Of a DNA stretch of 38,410 nucleotides, positions 22,260 through 29,945 are shown piece by piece. Each line of letters starts with the position of its first letter. Position 1 is the first letter of the stretch. Source of the DNA: an uncultured Sphingomonadaceae bacterium. Lineage in GTDB: Bacteria; Pseudomonadota; Alphaproteobacteria; Sphingomonadales; Sphingomonadaceae. A model generated the notes under the pieces. The model searched no databases and was not told the DNA's origin. It was given only the letters and a program-made list of their open reading frames with translations. Location of the stretch: NCBI GenBank assembly GCA_937995515.1, contig CALKJZ010000031.1, forward strand, positions 1 through 38,410, in the 5' to 3' direction. The position numbers were made by a program, and so were the translations under genes.

Positions 22260-23677
22260 CCGGGTCCGGGGCGCCGAGCGGTCCCGCAGGGCCGCGCCTG
22301 CCGCGGGTTGCCATCCTCGGGCGGCCGAATGTCGGCAAGTCCACCCTCTTCAACCGGCTGGTCGGGCGCCGGCTGGCGCTCGTCGACGATTCGCCCGGAG
22401 TGACGCGCGACCGGCGCGAGGCCGAGGCGCGCCTCCTCGGCCTTGCCTTCACCGCGATCGACACGGCCGGCCTCGACGACAGCGGGCCGCAGACGCTGGC
22501 CGGGCGCATGTCGGCGCAGGCGCTTCACGCCCTTGATGCGGCAGACGCCGCGCTGTTCGTGATCGACGCCCGCGCAGGACTGACGGCCGACGACCGCCAT
22601 GTCGCGCAGCTGCTGCGCGAGCGGGCGCAGGTTCCGGTGGTGCTGGTCGCCAACAAGGCCGAGGGCCGCGCCGCCGAGCCCGGCCTCCTCGAGGCGTGGG
22701 AGCTTGGCCTGGGCGCGCCGGTTGCGATCTCGGCCGAACATGGCCTTGGCATGTCCGACCTGCACGGGGCGCTGCTCCCGCTGCTCGAGGCCAGGGCCGC
22801 AGCCGGGCCTCCGGACGCCGGGGGCGCGGCCGGGGCCGGGGCGGGCCTCGACCCGGTTGCCGCCCCCGGCCGGCCAATGCGGCTTGCGATCGTGGGGCGG
22901 CCGAACGCGGGCAAGTCCACGCTCGTCAACCGGCTGCTCGGCGAGGAGCGGCTGCTGACCGGCCCGGAGGCCGGGATCACCCGCGATTCGATCACCGTTC
23001 CCATCTCCTGGAAGGGTCACCGGATCGAGCTCGTCGATACCGCCGGCCTGCGCAAGCGCGCCCGGGTGCAGGAGAAGCTGGAGCGCCTCTCGGCCGCCGA
23101 CACCCGGCGGGCGATCGAGTTTGCCGATGTCGCCATCCTGCTGGTCGACGCCACCCGCGGGCTCGAGGCGCAGGACCTGCGGATTGCAGACCTTGTGCTG
23201 GGCGAGGGACGGGCGCTGGTGGTGGCGCTCAGCAAATGGGATGCCGCCGAAGACCGCAGCCGGCTGTTCAACGGCGTGAAACAGGCGCTCGAGGAGGGGC
23301 TGGGGCAGGTGCGCGGCCTGCCGCTCCTTGCCGTCTCGGGGGCGACGGGCAAGGGGCTCGATGCGCTGGTCGAGGCCGCCATCGAGGTGCACGGCCGCTG
23401 GAGCCGCCGCCTGCCGACTTCTGCGCTCAACCGCTGGCTCGAGGCGGCGCTTGCGCGCAACCCGCCCCCGGCCCCGGGCGGGCGGCGCATCCGCCTGCGC
23501 TATGCAACCCAGGTGTCGGCCCGCCCGCCGACCTTCGTGCTCTTCGGCAGCCGTGTCGACCGCCTGCCCGAGGCCTATCGCCGCTATCTGGTCAACTCGC
23601 TGCGCGCCGACCTCGGCCTCGAGGGGCTGCCCGTGCGCCTGCACCTGCGATCGCCCGCCAACCCTCATGCGGATTGA
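22256..23677 (+). CDS. der: Ribosome-assembly GTPase Der (EngA)
   Basis: 473 aa, with two tandem GTPase domains and a KH-like C-terminal domain, the unique Der layout. First domain: GRPNVGKST (22–30), IDTAGLDD and NKAE. Second domain: GRPNAGKST near 216–223, DTAGLRKRARV and SKWD near 326. The KH-like domain ends the protein (TQVSARPPTFVLFG, RYLVNSLR). Der is essential for 50S subunit maturation in bacteria. The linker between the G domains is alanine/glycine-rich and longer than usual. It overlaps bamB (ATGA) and the following acyl-CoA ligase (11 nt). Confidence 0.97.
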   Translation: MTGSGAPSGPAGPRLPRVAILGRPNVGKSTLFNRLVGRRLALVDDSPGVTRDRREAEARLLGLAFTAIDTAGLDDSGPQTLAGRMSAQALHALDAADAALFVIDARAGLTADDRHVAQLLRERAQVPVVLVANKAEGRAAEPGLLEAWELGLGAPVAISAEHGLGMSDLHGALLPLLEARAAAGPPDAGGAAGAGAGLDPVAAPGRPMRLAIVGRPNAGKSTLVNRLLGEERLLTGPEAGITRDSITVPISWKGHRIELVDTAGLRKRARVQEKLERLSAADTRRAIEFADVAILLVDATRGLEAQDLRIADLVLGEGRALVVALSKWDAAEDRSRLFNGVKQALEEGLGQVRGLPLLAVSGATGKGLDALVEAAIEVHGRWSRRLPTSALNRWLEAALARNPPPAPGGRRIRLRYATQVSARPPTFVLFGSRVDRLPEAYRRYLVNSLRADLGLEGLPVRLHLRSPANPHAD

Positions 23678-25196
23678 CCAGCTGCTCGCGCGCCAGGCGC
23701 CCGGGGCCCCTGCCATTTCCGATTCCCGCGCGCGCCTCAGCTATGGCGCACTCGACTGCCTGGTCGGCCGGCTCGCCGGCGGGCTTGCCGCCCATGTTGC
23801 CCCCGGCGACCGCGTCGCGCTCTGGCTGCCCAAGACAGTCGAGCTGGCCGCGCTCCTGCTTGCGGCATGGCGCACGGGCGCGGTGGCCGTGCCGGTCAAC
23901 CCCGGCCTCAGGCCCCGGCAGGTGGGCCATATCCTTGCCGATTCGGGCGCGCGGCTCCTCGTCACCCAGGCGGGCCGGGCCGCAATGCTCGCGGGTGCCC
24001 TGCCTGCCGGCTGCAGGCCGATCGCGCTTGAGACCGGCTGGGATGCGCTCTCGGCCGCCGCGCCCCGGGGCGAGGGCGCACCCGGCGGCGATGCGCTCGC
24101 CGCGCTCCTCTACACCTCGGGCTCGACTGGCGCGCCCAAGGGAGTGATGGTGAGCCACGCCAACCTGTGTCTTGGCGCCGAGGCGGTTGTCTCCTACCTC
24201 GGCACCACGGCTGTCGACCGGGTGCTGGCCGTGCTGCCGCTCAGCTTCGATTTCGGCCTGTCGCAGCTCACCACCGCCCTCCACGCTGGCGCGTCCGTCC
24301 ACCTGCTCGATGTGCTTGCCCCGCGCGACGTGGTGCGGGCGGTTGCGCGCGAGGGGGCAAGCCAGCTCGCCGCAGTGCCGCCGCTGTGGATGCAGCTCGC
24401 CGAGATCGACTGGCCCGAGGCAGCGCGGCAGCCGCTGCGCACCCTCTCGGTGAGTGGCGGCCGCATGCCGGTCGGCACGGTCCGCCGGCTGCGCGCGCTC
24501 TTTCCCGAAGCGCGGCTCCACCTGATGTACGGGCTCACCGAGGCGTTCCGCTCGACCAGCCTCGATCCTGCGCTCGTCGACACGCATCCGCACAGCATCG
24601 GCCGGGCGATCCCGCACGCCGAGGTGCTGGTTGTCCGGCCAGACGGCAGCCCGACGGCAGACGGCGAGCCGGGCGAGCTTGTCCACTGCGGACCGCTGGT
24701 GACGAAGGGCTATTGGCAGGACCGGGAGCGCACCGCGCTGCGCTTCCGGCCGGCGCCGCCGCATTCGCGCATCGGCGGCACGGCGGTGTGGTCGGGCGAC
24801 ACAGTGGTGCGCGATCAAGACGGGCTCCTTACCTTCATCGGCCGCACGGACGAGATGATCAAGGTGGCCGGCAACCGTGTCTCGCCCACCGAGGTGGAGG
24901 AGCTGGCGCTGGCTTCGGGCGTGGTGGCCGAAGCGGCGGCGTTCGGCGTGCCGGATGCGGCGCGCGGGGCAACCATCCGGCTTGTCGCCGTGGCCCGGCC
25001 CGGGTGCACCGACGCCGGGGCGCAGCTTGGCGCGTTCCTGCGCCGGGAGGCGCCCTCGTGGATGCAGCCGTCGGTCGTCGAGTGGCGCAGGGCGCTGCCC
25101 CGGTCGCCCAATGGCAAGGTCGACCGCGCGGCGCTGCGCTGCGAGCATTCGGGCCACCGGGCGGGCCCCCGTGCGAGACCATCGGAAGGACCATGA
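23667..25196 (+). CDS. AMP-forming acyl-CoA ligase, exosortase A system-associated type
   Basis: 509 aa from the ATG at 23667, inside the last 11 nt of der. ANL-superfamily motifs are clear: the P-loop LLYTSGSTGAPKGVM (about 146–160), MYGLTEAFRS, SGDTV, FIGRTDEMIKVAGNRVSP and the C-terminal PNGKVDR lysine near residue 483. The A5 sequence GLTEAFRSTSLDP and the tail order match TIGR03098, a ligase found with exosortase A/PEP-CTERM exopolysaccharide loci. There it is paired with a PLP decarboxylase, exactly the next gene. It should activate a carboxylate as an adenylate and load it on CoA or a carrier protein. The substrate is unknown, and no carrier protein lies in the window. Confidence 0.82.
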   Translation: MRIDQLLARQAPGAPAISDSRARLSYGALDCLVGRLAGGLAAHVAPGDRVALWLPKTVELAALLLAAWRTGAVAVPVNPGLRPRQVGHILADSGARLLVTQAGRAAMLAGALPAGCRPIALETGWDALSAAAPRGEGAPGGDALAALLYTSGSTGAPKGVMVSHANLCLGAEAVVSYLGTTAVDRVLAVLPLSFDFGLSQLTTALHAGASVHLLDVLAPRDVVRAVAREGASQLAAVPPLWMQLAEIDWPEAARQPLRTLSVSGGRMPVGTVRRLRALFPEARLHLMYGLTEAFRSTSLDPALVDTHPHSIGRAIPHAEVLVVRPDGSPTADGEPGELVHCGPLVTKGYWQDRERTALRFRPAPPHSRIGGTAVWSGDTVVRDQDGLLTFIGRTDEMIKVAGNRVSPTEVEELALASGVVAEAAAFGVPDAARGATIRLVAVARPGCTDAGAQLGAFLRREAPSWMQPSVVEWRRALPRSPNGKVDRAALRCEHSGHRAGPRARPSEGP

Positions 25197-26443
25197 CCGG
25201 GATCGGGAGCAGGACCGGCGGCGAGACCATGCACGTGCCGCCGGGCTGGGTGCGCGACGGGGCGGGCCGCCTCCTTGCCGCCGGCCGGCCGGTGGCGGAG
25301 CTGGCCGACGCGCATGGCACGCCGCTGTTCGTCTACGATGGCGCGCTGGTCGAGGCGCGGGTCCGCGCCTTCCGCGCCGCCATGCCGCAGGGCCTGCGGC
25401 TCCACTATGCGGTGAAGGCAAACCCGATGCCGGAGCTTCTCGCCCGGGTCGCGCCCCTCGTCGAGGGCTTCGATGTGGCCTCGGGCGGCGAGCTTGGGCA
25501 CGCGCGCGCGGCCGGGATGGCTGGCGGGCAGATCGGCTTTGCGGGCCCCGGCAAAAGGGACTGGGAAATCGAGGCCGCGGTGCGAGAGGGGGCGCTGCTG
25601 CAGGTGGAATCGGCCGGCGAGCTTGCGCGCGTCAGGGCCATCGCCCAACGGCTGGGACGCCCCGCGCGGGTGGCGCTGCGGGTCAACCCGCCGTTCCGGC
25701 TGCGCGGGTCGGGCATGCACATGGGCGGCGGCGCGAGCCCGTTCGGCATCGATGCGGCCGAAGTCCCGGCCGTGCTTGCGGCGCTCGACGGGTCAGGGCT
25801 GATCTTCGAGGGGTTTCACCTGTTTGCCGGCTCGCAGAATCTCGACTGGCAGGCGCTTGCGGCAATGAGCGCGCACAGCATCGCGCTGGTCGCCGAGCTT
25901 GCGGCCCATGCGCCCGCGCCGCCGCGCCTCGTCACGCTCGGCGGCGGGTTTGGCGTGCCCTATTTTCCGGCCGACCGGCCGCTCGACGTGGCAGCGCTTG
26001 GTGCAGCGCTCAGCCGCCAGCTCGCGGCGCGCCCGCCGGTCCTCGGCGCCACGCATTTCGCCTTCGAACTCGGCCGGTGGCTCGTCGCCGAGGCCGGGAT
26101 CTACCTCACGCGGGTGGTGGACCGGAAGCGCTCGGCCGGCCAGACCTTCCTCGTGACCGATGGCGGGCTTCACCACCAGCTGGCTGCAACCGGCAACCTC
26201 GGAACGGTGGTGCGGCGCAACTATCCGCTCGCGCTTGCCGACCGCGCCGGCGGGCCGGTGGAACAGGTCAATGTGGTCGGATGCCTGTGCACGCCGCTCG
26301 ACCGGCTGGGCGACCGGGTCTGGCTGCCGGAGGCCCGGCCGGGCGACCTCATCGCCGTCTTCATGGCCGGCGCCTATGGCCGCACGGCAAGCCCGGAGGG
26401 CTTTCTCGGCCACCCGCCGGCCGGCGAACGCCTGGTGGGCTGA
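25193..26443 (+). CDS. PLP-dependent decarboxylase, exosortase A system-associated type
   Basis: 416 aa from the ATG at 25193 (AAGGA upstream; ATGA overlap with the ligase). It has the alanine-racemase-like barrel and C-terminal sheet domain of group IV decarboxylases. The PLP lysine is K75 in HYAVKANP; further motifs are VASGGELGHARAAG, GFHLFAGSQNLD, TLGGGFGVPYF, FELGRWLVAEAG and the active-site VVGCLCTPLDRL. This order fits TIGR03099, a relative of diaminopimelate and ornithine decarboxylases. Together with the ligase it could make an amine- or amino-acid-derived decoration for an exopolysaccharide or a carrier-bound amide. No exosortase, glycosyltransferase or PEP-CTERM protein is in view. 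Confidence 0.85.
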   Translation: MTGIGSRTGGETMHVPPGWVRDGAGRLLAAGRPVAELADAHGTPLFVYDGALVEARVRAFRAAMPQGLRLHYAVKANPMPELLARVAPLVEGFDVASGGELGHARAAGMAGGQIGFAGPGKRDWEIEAAVREGALLQVESAGELARVRAIAQRLGRPARVALRVNPPFRLRGSGMHMGGGASPFGIDAAEVPAVLAALDGSGLIFEGFHLFAGSQNLDWQALAAMSAHSIALVAELAAHAPAPPRLVTLGGGFGVPYFPADRPLDVAALGAALSRQLAARPPVLGATHFAFELGRWLVAEAGIYLTRVVDRKRSAGQTFLVTDGGLHHQLAATGNLGTVVRRNYPLALADRAGGPVEQVNVVGCLCTPLDRLGDRVWLPEARPGDLIAVFMAGAYGRTASPEGFLGHPPAGERLVG

Positions 26444-26476
26444 CCCCCGGGGCCCGCGGGCGCGAACGGCTGCCGG

Positions 26477-26665
26477 CTAGCGGGCGGGTCTTGCCACGTC
26501 TCCAGGGGCTGCCGGTTCGGCCGCAGGCGCGCCCGGCGCCGCGGCCGGGCTGTGTGGGATCAGCAGCCGCGCGGTCAGCGCGCCGGCGCCGATTCCCAGC
26601 GCAAGACCGACAAGCCACACGAGGATCACACGCCCGAGACCGGAGCTGCTGCCTTGCTTCATCAT
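26477..26665 (-). CDS. Small single-pass membrane protein
   Basis: 62 aa from the ATG at 26665, or 61 aa from the adjacent ATG at 26662. A short polar start (MMKQGSSSG) precedes one transmembrane helix (about 12–36, rich in Leu/Gly/Ala). A Pro/Ala-rich tail follows with a final ARPAR. No known family was recognised. A longer reading from 26731 is possible but would place the first codons over the sigma-54-type promoter described separately. No strong ribosome site is seen before either start. It lies 135 bp behind truA on the same strand and converges on the decarboxylase gene. Confidence 0.55.
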   Translation of the reverse strand: MMKQGSSSGLGRVILVWLVGLALGIGAGALTARLLIPHSPAAAPGAPAAEPAAPGDVARPAR

Positions 26666-26690
26666 GCGACCAGTGCTCTTGAGATTTTGG

Positions 26691-26720
26691 CTTGTTGACG
26701 GTTTCGAAACTATGAGCAAG
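26691..26720. promoter_or_regulatory. 30-bp imperfect dyad around GTTTCGAAAC
   Basis: The perfect 10-bp palindrome GTTTCGAAAC (26701–26710) sits between CTTG (26691) and CAAG (26717–26720), with further partial matches between. It overlaps the predicted transcription start of the small membrane protein gene, where an operator or activator site could act. Confidence 0.4.
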
Positions 26721-26730
26721 AATTGTGCCA
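26715..26730 (-). promoter_or_regulatory. Sigma-54 (RpoN) −24/−12 promoter, exact consensus match
   Basis: On the minus strand the bases read TGGCACAATTCTTGCT, which satisfies every fixed position of the RpoN consensus (TGGCAC-R-N4-TTGC-W), with GG and GC at the correct spacing. The start of transcription would fall near 26704, about 39 nt before the ATG of the small membrane protein. The surrounding 60 bp are distinctly AT-rich for this genome. Confidence 0.6.
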
Positions 26731-26800
26731 TCCAGTCAAACCCGCCTTTTCAACCGGTTGGCCTTTCGCGCCTGCAACAAGATGTAAATCGTTCCGACAC

Positions 26801-27547
26801 TCAGGCGTAACGCGCGGCGGTGAACCACAGCCCGTCGGGCGGGGCGTTCAGGGGCAGGCGCCGGCGGTCGCGCGCGGCAAGGGCTGCGGCGAGGTCTGCC
26901 ATGCTCCAGCGGCCGAGGCCGACAAATACCAGCGCGCCCACCATCGAGCGCACCTGGTGGTGCAGGAAGGAGCGGGCCTCGGCCTCGATGGTCACCCGCT
27001 CGGCCTCGCGCGACACATCGAGCCGGGCGAGCGTCCTGACCGGCGAGGCGGACTGGCAGTGGACCGAGCGGAAGGTGGTGAAATCGTGCCGGCCGACCAG
27101 CAGCTGCGCGGCCGCGTGCATGGCATCGGTGTCGAGCGGCTGCGGCACCCGCCACGCGAGCCCGGCCTCGAAGGTGAGCGGCGCGCGCCGGTTCACGATC
27201 TTGTAGGCGTAGGCGCGGCCGATGCAAGAGAAGCGCGCGTGGAAATCCGGCGGTGCAAGGCTGGCCTCGAGCACGGCCACGGCATGGCCGGCAAGGCGCA
27301 GGTGGGCATTGAGCGCCTCCATCAGCCGGAACGGGGCGATCTCGCGCGCGAGATCGGCATGCGCGGTCATCGCGCGCGCGTGGACACCGGAATCGGTGCG
27401 CCCGGCGGCGTGCACCACCACCTCCTCGCCGGCAATCCCGGCGAGTGCGGTCTCGAGTGCGGCCTGCACCGAGGGCCCGTGCGCCTGCCGCTGCCAGCCC
27501 ATGAAGGCGCGGCCATCATATTCGAGGACGAGGCGGTGGCGCGGCAC
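26801..27547 (-). CDS. truA: tRNA pseudouridine(38–40) synthase
   Basis: 248 aa. It isomerises uridine 38, 39 or 40 in the anticodon stem of many tRNAs. Diagnostic parts are the N-terminal [14 protein letters not shown], the catalytic aspartate in [24 protein letters not shown], and the second-half blocks [10 protein letters not shown] and [14 protein letters not shown], ending in PPDGLWF. The length is typical. The start codon lies 3 bp after the fmt stop, so the two are cotranscribed, an arrangement common in alphaproteobacteria. Confidence 0.96.
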   Translation of the reverse strand: MPRHRLVLEYDGRAFMGWQRQAHGPSVQAALETALAGIAGEEVVVHAAGRTDSGVHARAMTAHADLAREIAPFRLMEALNAHLRLAGHAVAVLEASLAPPDFHARFSCIGRAYAYKIVNRRAPLTFEAGLAWRVPQPLDTDAMHAAAQLLVGRHDFTTFRSVHCQSASPVRTLARLDVSREAERVTIEAEARSFLHHQVRSMVGALVFVGLGRWSMADLAAALAARDRRRLPLNAPPDGLWFTAARYA

Positions 27548-27550
27548 GCC

Positions 27551-28480
27551 TCAGCCCAGCCGCTCGCCGGGGCGCGGGCCGCGGCCGCGCAGCCAGTCGG
27601 CCACCGGCATGGCGCGCCCGCCGGCCGGCTGCACGGTCTCCAGCTGCAGGAGGCCCTCTGCGCAGGCGACGCGGCCGCCCTCGACCAGCGTGCCGGGCGT
27701 GGCGGCAGCCCCAGCGCCGGCGGGCCGGTGATCCTTGCCTTCGGCCCGTGCTGCCAGCAGCTTCACCCGCTGCCCGGCGTGGCAGAACCAGGCGCCCGGT
27801 GCCGGGGCCATGGCGCGCACGAGGCGGGCGAGAAAGGCCGCGTCGCAGTGCCAGTCGATCCGCGCCTCGGCCTTGTCGATCTTGGGGGCAACCGTTGCCC
27901 CCTCGGCCGGCTGCGGCTCGGGCAGAAGCTCTGGCAGGTGTGCGAGCGCCTCGACGATCATCTCCGCGCCGAGTGCCGCCAGCCGGCCGGTGAGCGCGCC
28001 TGCGGTTTCGCTGCAACCGATGGGCACGGCGCGCCGGAGCAGCATCGGCCCCGTGTCGAGCCCTTCGTCCATCTGCATGATGGTGATGCCCGTCTCGCCG
28101 TCGCCCGCGAGGAGGGCGCGCTGGATGGGCGCCGCACCCCGCCATCGGGGCAGGAGTGAGGCGTGGATGTTGAGGCAGCCGAGCCGAGGCGCGGCAAGGA
28201 GCGCGGGCGGAAGGATGAGGCCATAGGCGGCCACCACCGCTGCATCGGCGTCGAGTGCGGCAAAGCCGTCCACGACGTCTGCGGCCCGCAGCCGGGCCGG
28301 CGTGCGCACCTCAAGCCCGAGTGCCTCGGCGCGCTCGTGCACGGCCGAACGGGTGAGCTGGCCGCGGTTGGCCGGCCGCGGCGGCTGGGTGTAGACGGCA
28401 CGGACGTCGTGCCCGGCGGCCACCAGCGCCTCGAGCGCGGGGACAGCAAACGCCGGGGTTCCCATGAAGGCAAGCCGCAT
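27551..28480 (-). CDS. fmt: Methionyl-tRNA formyltransferase
   Basis: 309 aa. It formylates initiator Met-tRNA with 10-formyl-tetrahydrofolate. The N-terminal Rossmann start [32 protein letters not shown], the signature [19 protein letters not shown], and [10 protein letters not shown] of the active-site region are all present, followed by the C-terminal tRNA-binding domain (VKLLAAR … [16 protein letters not shown]). Peptide deformylase, which removes the formyl group later, is encoded nearby on the other strand. Only 46 bp separate its start from that of recR, so the divergent promoters must be compact. Confidence 0.96.
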   Translation of the reverse strand: MRLAFMGTPAFAVPALEALVAAGHDVRAVYTQPPRPANRGQLTRSAVHERAEALGLEVRTPARLRAADVVDGFAALDADAAVVAAYGLILPPALLAAPRLGCLNIHASLLPRWRGAAPIQRALLAGDGETGITIMQMDEGLDTGPMLLRRAVPIGCSETAGALTGRLAALGAEMIVEALAHLPELLPEPQPAEGATVAPKIDKAEARIDWHCDAAFLARLVRAMAPAPGAWFCHAGQRVKLLAARAEGKDHRPAGAGAAATPGTLVEGGRVACAEGLLQLETVQPAGGRAMPVADWLRGRGPRPGERLG

Positions 28481-28526
28481 GGCAGGGGATTAGCGCGATG
28501 CGGCGGCAAACGAAAAGGCGGGCCCT

Positions 28527-29129
28527 GTGGCCGGTGACGAGCTGGACCAGCTGACCGCGCTCGTTGCGCGGCTTCCAGGCCTTGGGCCCCGCTCGGCGCG
28601 GCGGCTGGTGCTGCACCTGCTGCGCCACCGCGAGACGCTCCTGCAGCCGCTGCTCGGCGCGCTCGGGCGCGTGGAGGCGCGGCTCGAGACCTGCGCGATA
28701 TGCGGCAACATCGATCTCGGCTCGCCCTGCCGCATCTGCCGGGATCCGCGCCGCGACCCGGGCCTCCTTTGCGTGGTGGCCGATGTGGCGGATCTCTGGG
28801 CGCTCGAGCGCGGGCGGCTGTTCCCCGGGCGGTTCCATGTGCTGGGCGGGCTGCTGTCCGCCCTCGACGGCGTGCGGCCCGAGGATCTTGCCATCGAAAG
28901 CCTGCTCGCCCGCCTGCGCCCCCCGGATGGCCCGCCGGTCGCCGAGGTGGTCCTCGCCATGGCCGCAACCCTCGAGGGGCAGACCACGGCCCATTATGTC
29001 GCCGAGCGGCTGCAGGCCTCGGGCGTGGCGGTGAGCCAGCTGGCCCATGGGGTTCCGGTCGGCGGCGAGCTCGACTATCTCGACGAGGGAACGCTCGCCC
29101 AGGCGCTCAAGCTGCGCAGGCCTGTCTGA
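28527..29129 (+). CDS. recR: Recombination mediator protein RecR
   Basis: 200 aa from a GTG at 28527, with AAAAGGCGGG upstream. RecR loads RecA on gapped DNA together with RecO and RecF. The helix-hairpin-helix start [17 protein letters not shown] is followed by the four-cysteine zinc finger ([16 protein letters not shown]). The Toprim domain carries [14 protein letters not shown], and the C-terminal Walker-B-like and tail parts ([31 protein letters not shown]) are typical. Length and order are normal; def follows after 40 bp. Confidence 0.96.
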   Translation: MAGDELDQLTALVARLPGLGPRSARRLVLHLLRHRETLLQPLLGALGRVEARLETCAICGNIDLGSPCRICRDPRRDPGLLCVVADVADLWALERGRLFPGRFHVLGGLLSALDGVRPEDLAIESLLARLRPPDGPPVAEVVLAMAATLEGQTTAHYVAERLQASGVAVSQLAHGVPVGGELDYLDEGTLAQALKLRRPV

Positions 29130-29169
29130 GGCCTTTTCAGTTTCGGCCGCCGTCTCTACATTGCCGCGC

Positions 29170-29706
29170 ATGGCCATCCTTCCGATCCTCGAGGTTCCCG
29201 ACCCGCGCCTGCGCCGGATCTCCGAGCCGGTGGCCGAGGTGACCGACGGGATCCGTGCGCTCATCGCCGACATGTTCGAGACCATGTATGCCGCCCCGGG
29301 CATTGGTCTTGCCGCCGCGCAGGTGGACCGGCCCATCCGCCTCCTCGTGATGGACCTCGGCGACGGCCCGCCGGACGCTGAGGGCAAGGGCACGCGCAAC
29401 CCGCGCGTGTTCATCAACCCGGAGATCCTCGAGCCGTCCGAGGAGCTGGGGGTCTACAACGAGGGCTGCCTTTCCGTGCCGGACCAGTTCGCCGAGGTGG
29501 AGCGGCCCGCGCGCATCCGCGCCCGCTGGCTCGACCAGGACGGCGTGGCGCACGAGGCCGTGCTCGAGGGCCTTGCCGCGACCTGCCTCCAGCATGAGAT
29601 GGACCATCTGAACGGCATCCTCTTCATCGACCATCTCTCGCGGCTGAAGCGCTCGATGCTGCTGCGCAAGCTGGAGAAGGCCCGCCGGGAGAAGGCCGCC
29701 GCCTGA
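29170..29706 (+). CDS. def: Peptide deformylase
   Basis: 178 aa from the ATG at 29170 (MAILPILEVPDPRLR); the frame is open further upstream, but without family sequence. It removes the N-terminal formyl group from new proteins, using Fe2+. All three signature motifs are intact: GIGLAAAQ (44–51), EGCLS (98–102) with the metal cysteine, and HEMDH (142–146) with the two metal histidines and the catalytic glutamate. The C-terminal lysine/arginine-rich helix is normal for type 1 enzymes. It follows recR and is functionally paired with fmt across the divergent gap. Confidence 0.97.
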   Translation: MAILPILEVPDPRLRRISEPVAEVTDGIRALIADMFETMYAAPGIGLAAAQVDRPIRLLVMDLGDGPPDAEGKGTRNPRVFINPEILEPSEELGVYNEGCLSVPDQFAEVERPARIRARWLDQDGVAHEAVLEGLAATCLQHEMDHLNGILFIDHLSRLKRSMLLRKLEKARREKAAA

Positions 29707-29729
29707 GGGGCCCGGCCGCGCGCGGCCCC
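29707..29729. terminator. GC-rich hairpin after def
   Basis: GGCCGCG-CGCGGCC (29714–29727) is a perfect 14-bp palindrome, extended by a GGGGCC…GGCCCC outer pairing. It begins directly after the def stop, in the convergent spacer with the lytic transglycosylase gene. The rest of that 239-bp spacer shows nothing recognisable. Confidence 0.4.
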
Positions 29730-29945
29730 GATCATGCGGCCGGGCCACCTGGCGTGCACCGCACGCGGCCGAAGGCGGGGCGGCAGCTGTCAGGCTGGCG
29801 GGCGACGCGACCTTCCGCGACAGGTGCTGCGGGCGCGCAGCGCGGCGGACGGCTGCATCCGTCCCGGCGCCGGTGCCGGCCGCCCGCGCCCGGCCGCCGC
29901 ACGGGAGCGGCCTGCTGCCGAGCGCATCCCCGCTGCTGCCCCGGC

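Noticed and set aside
26477-26665. PEP-CTERM sorting signal on the small membrane protein
   Set aside because: The helix is near the N-terminus, there is no Pro-Glu-Pro before it, and the protein ends in a long Pro/Ala tail rather than a short basic end.
26477-26731. Longer start (84 codons) for the small membrane protein
   Set aside because: Its first codons coincide with the exact sigma-54 consensus, and the added residues are polar without family character; the ATG at 26665 was preferred.
29731-29945. Possible small gene or RNA between def and the lytic transglycosylase
   Set aside because: Frames here are GC-driven, with no start plus ribosome site, and no tRNA-like cloverleaf was seen.
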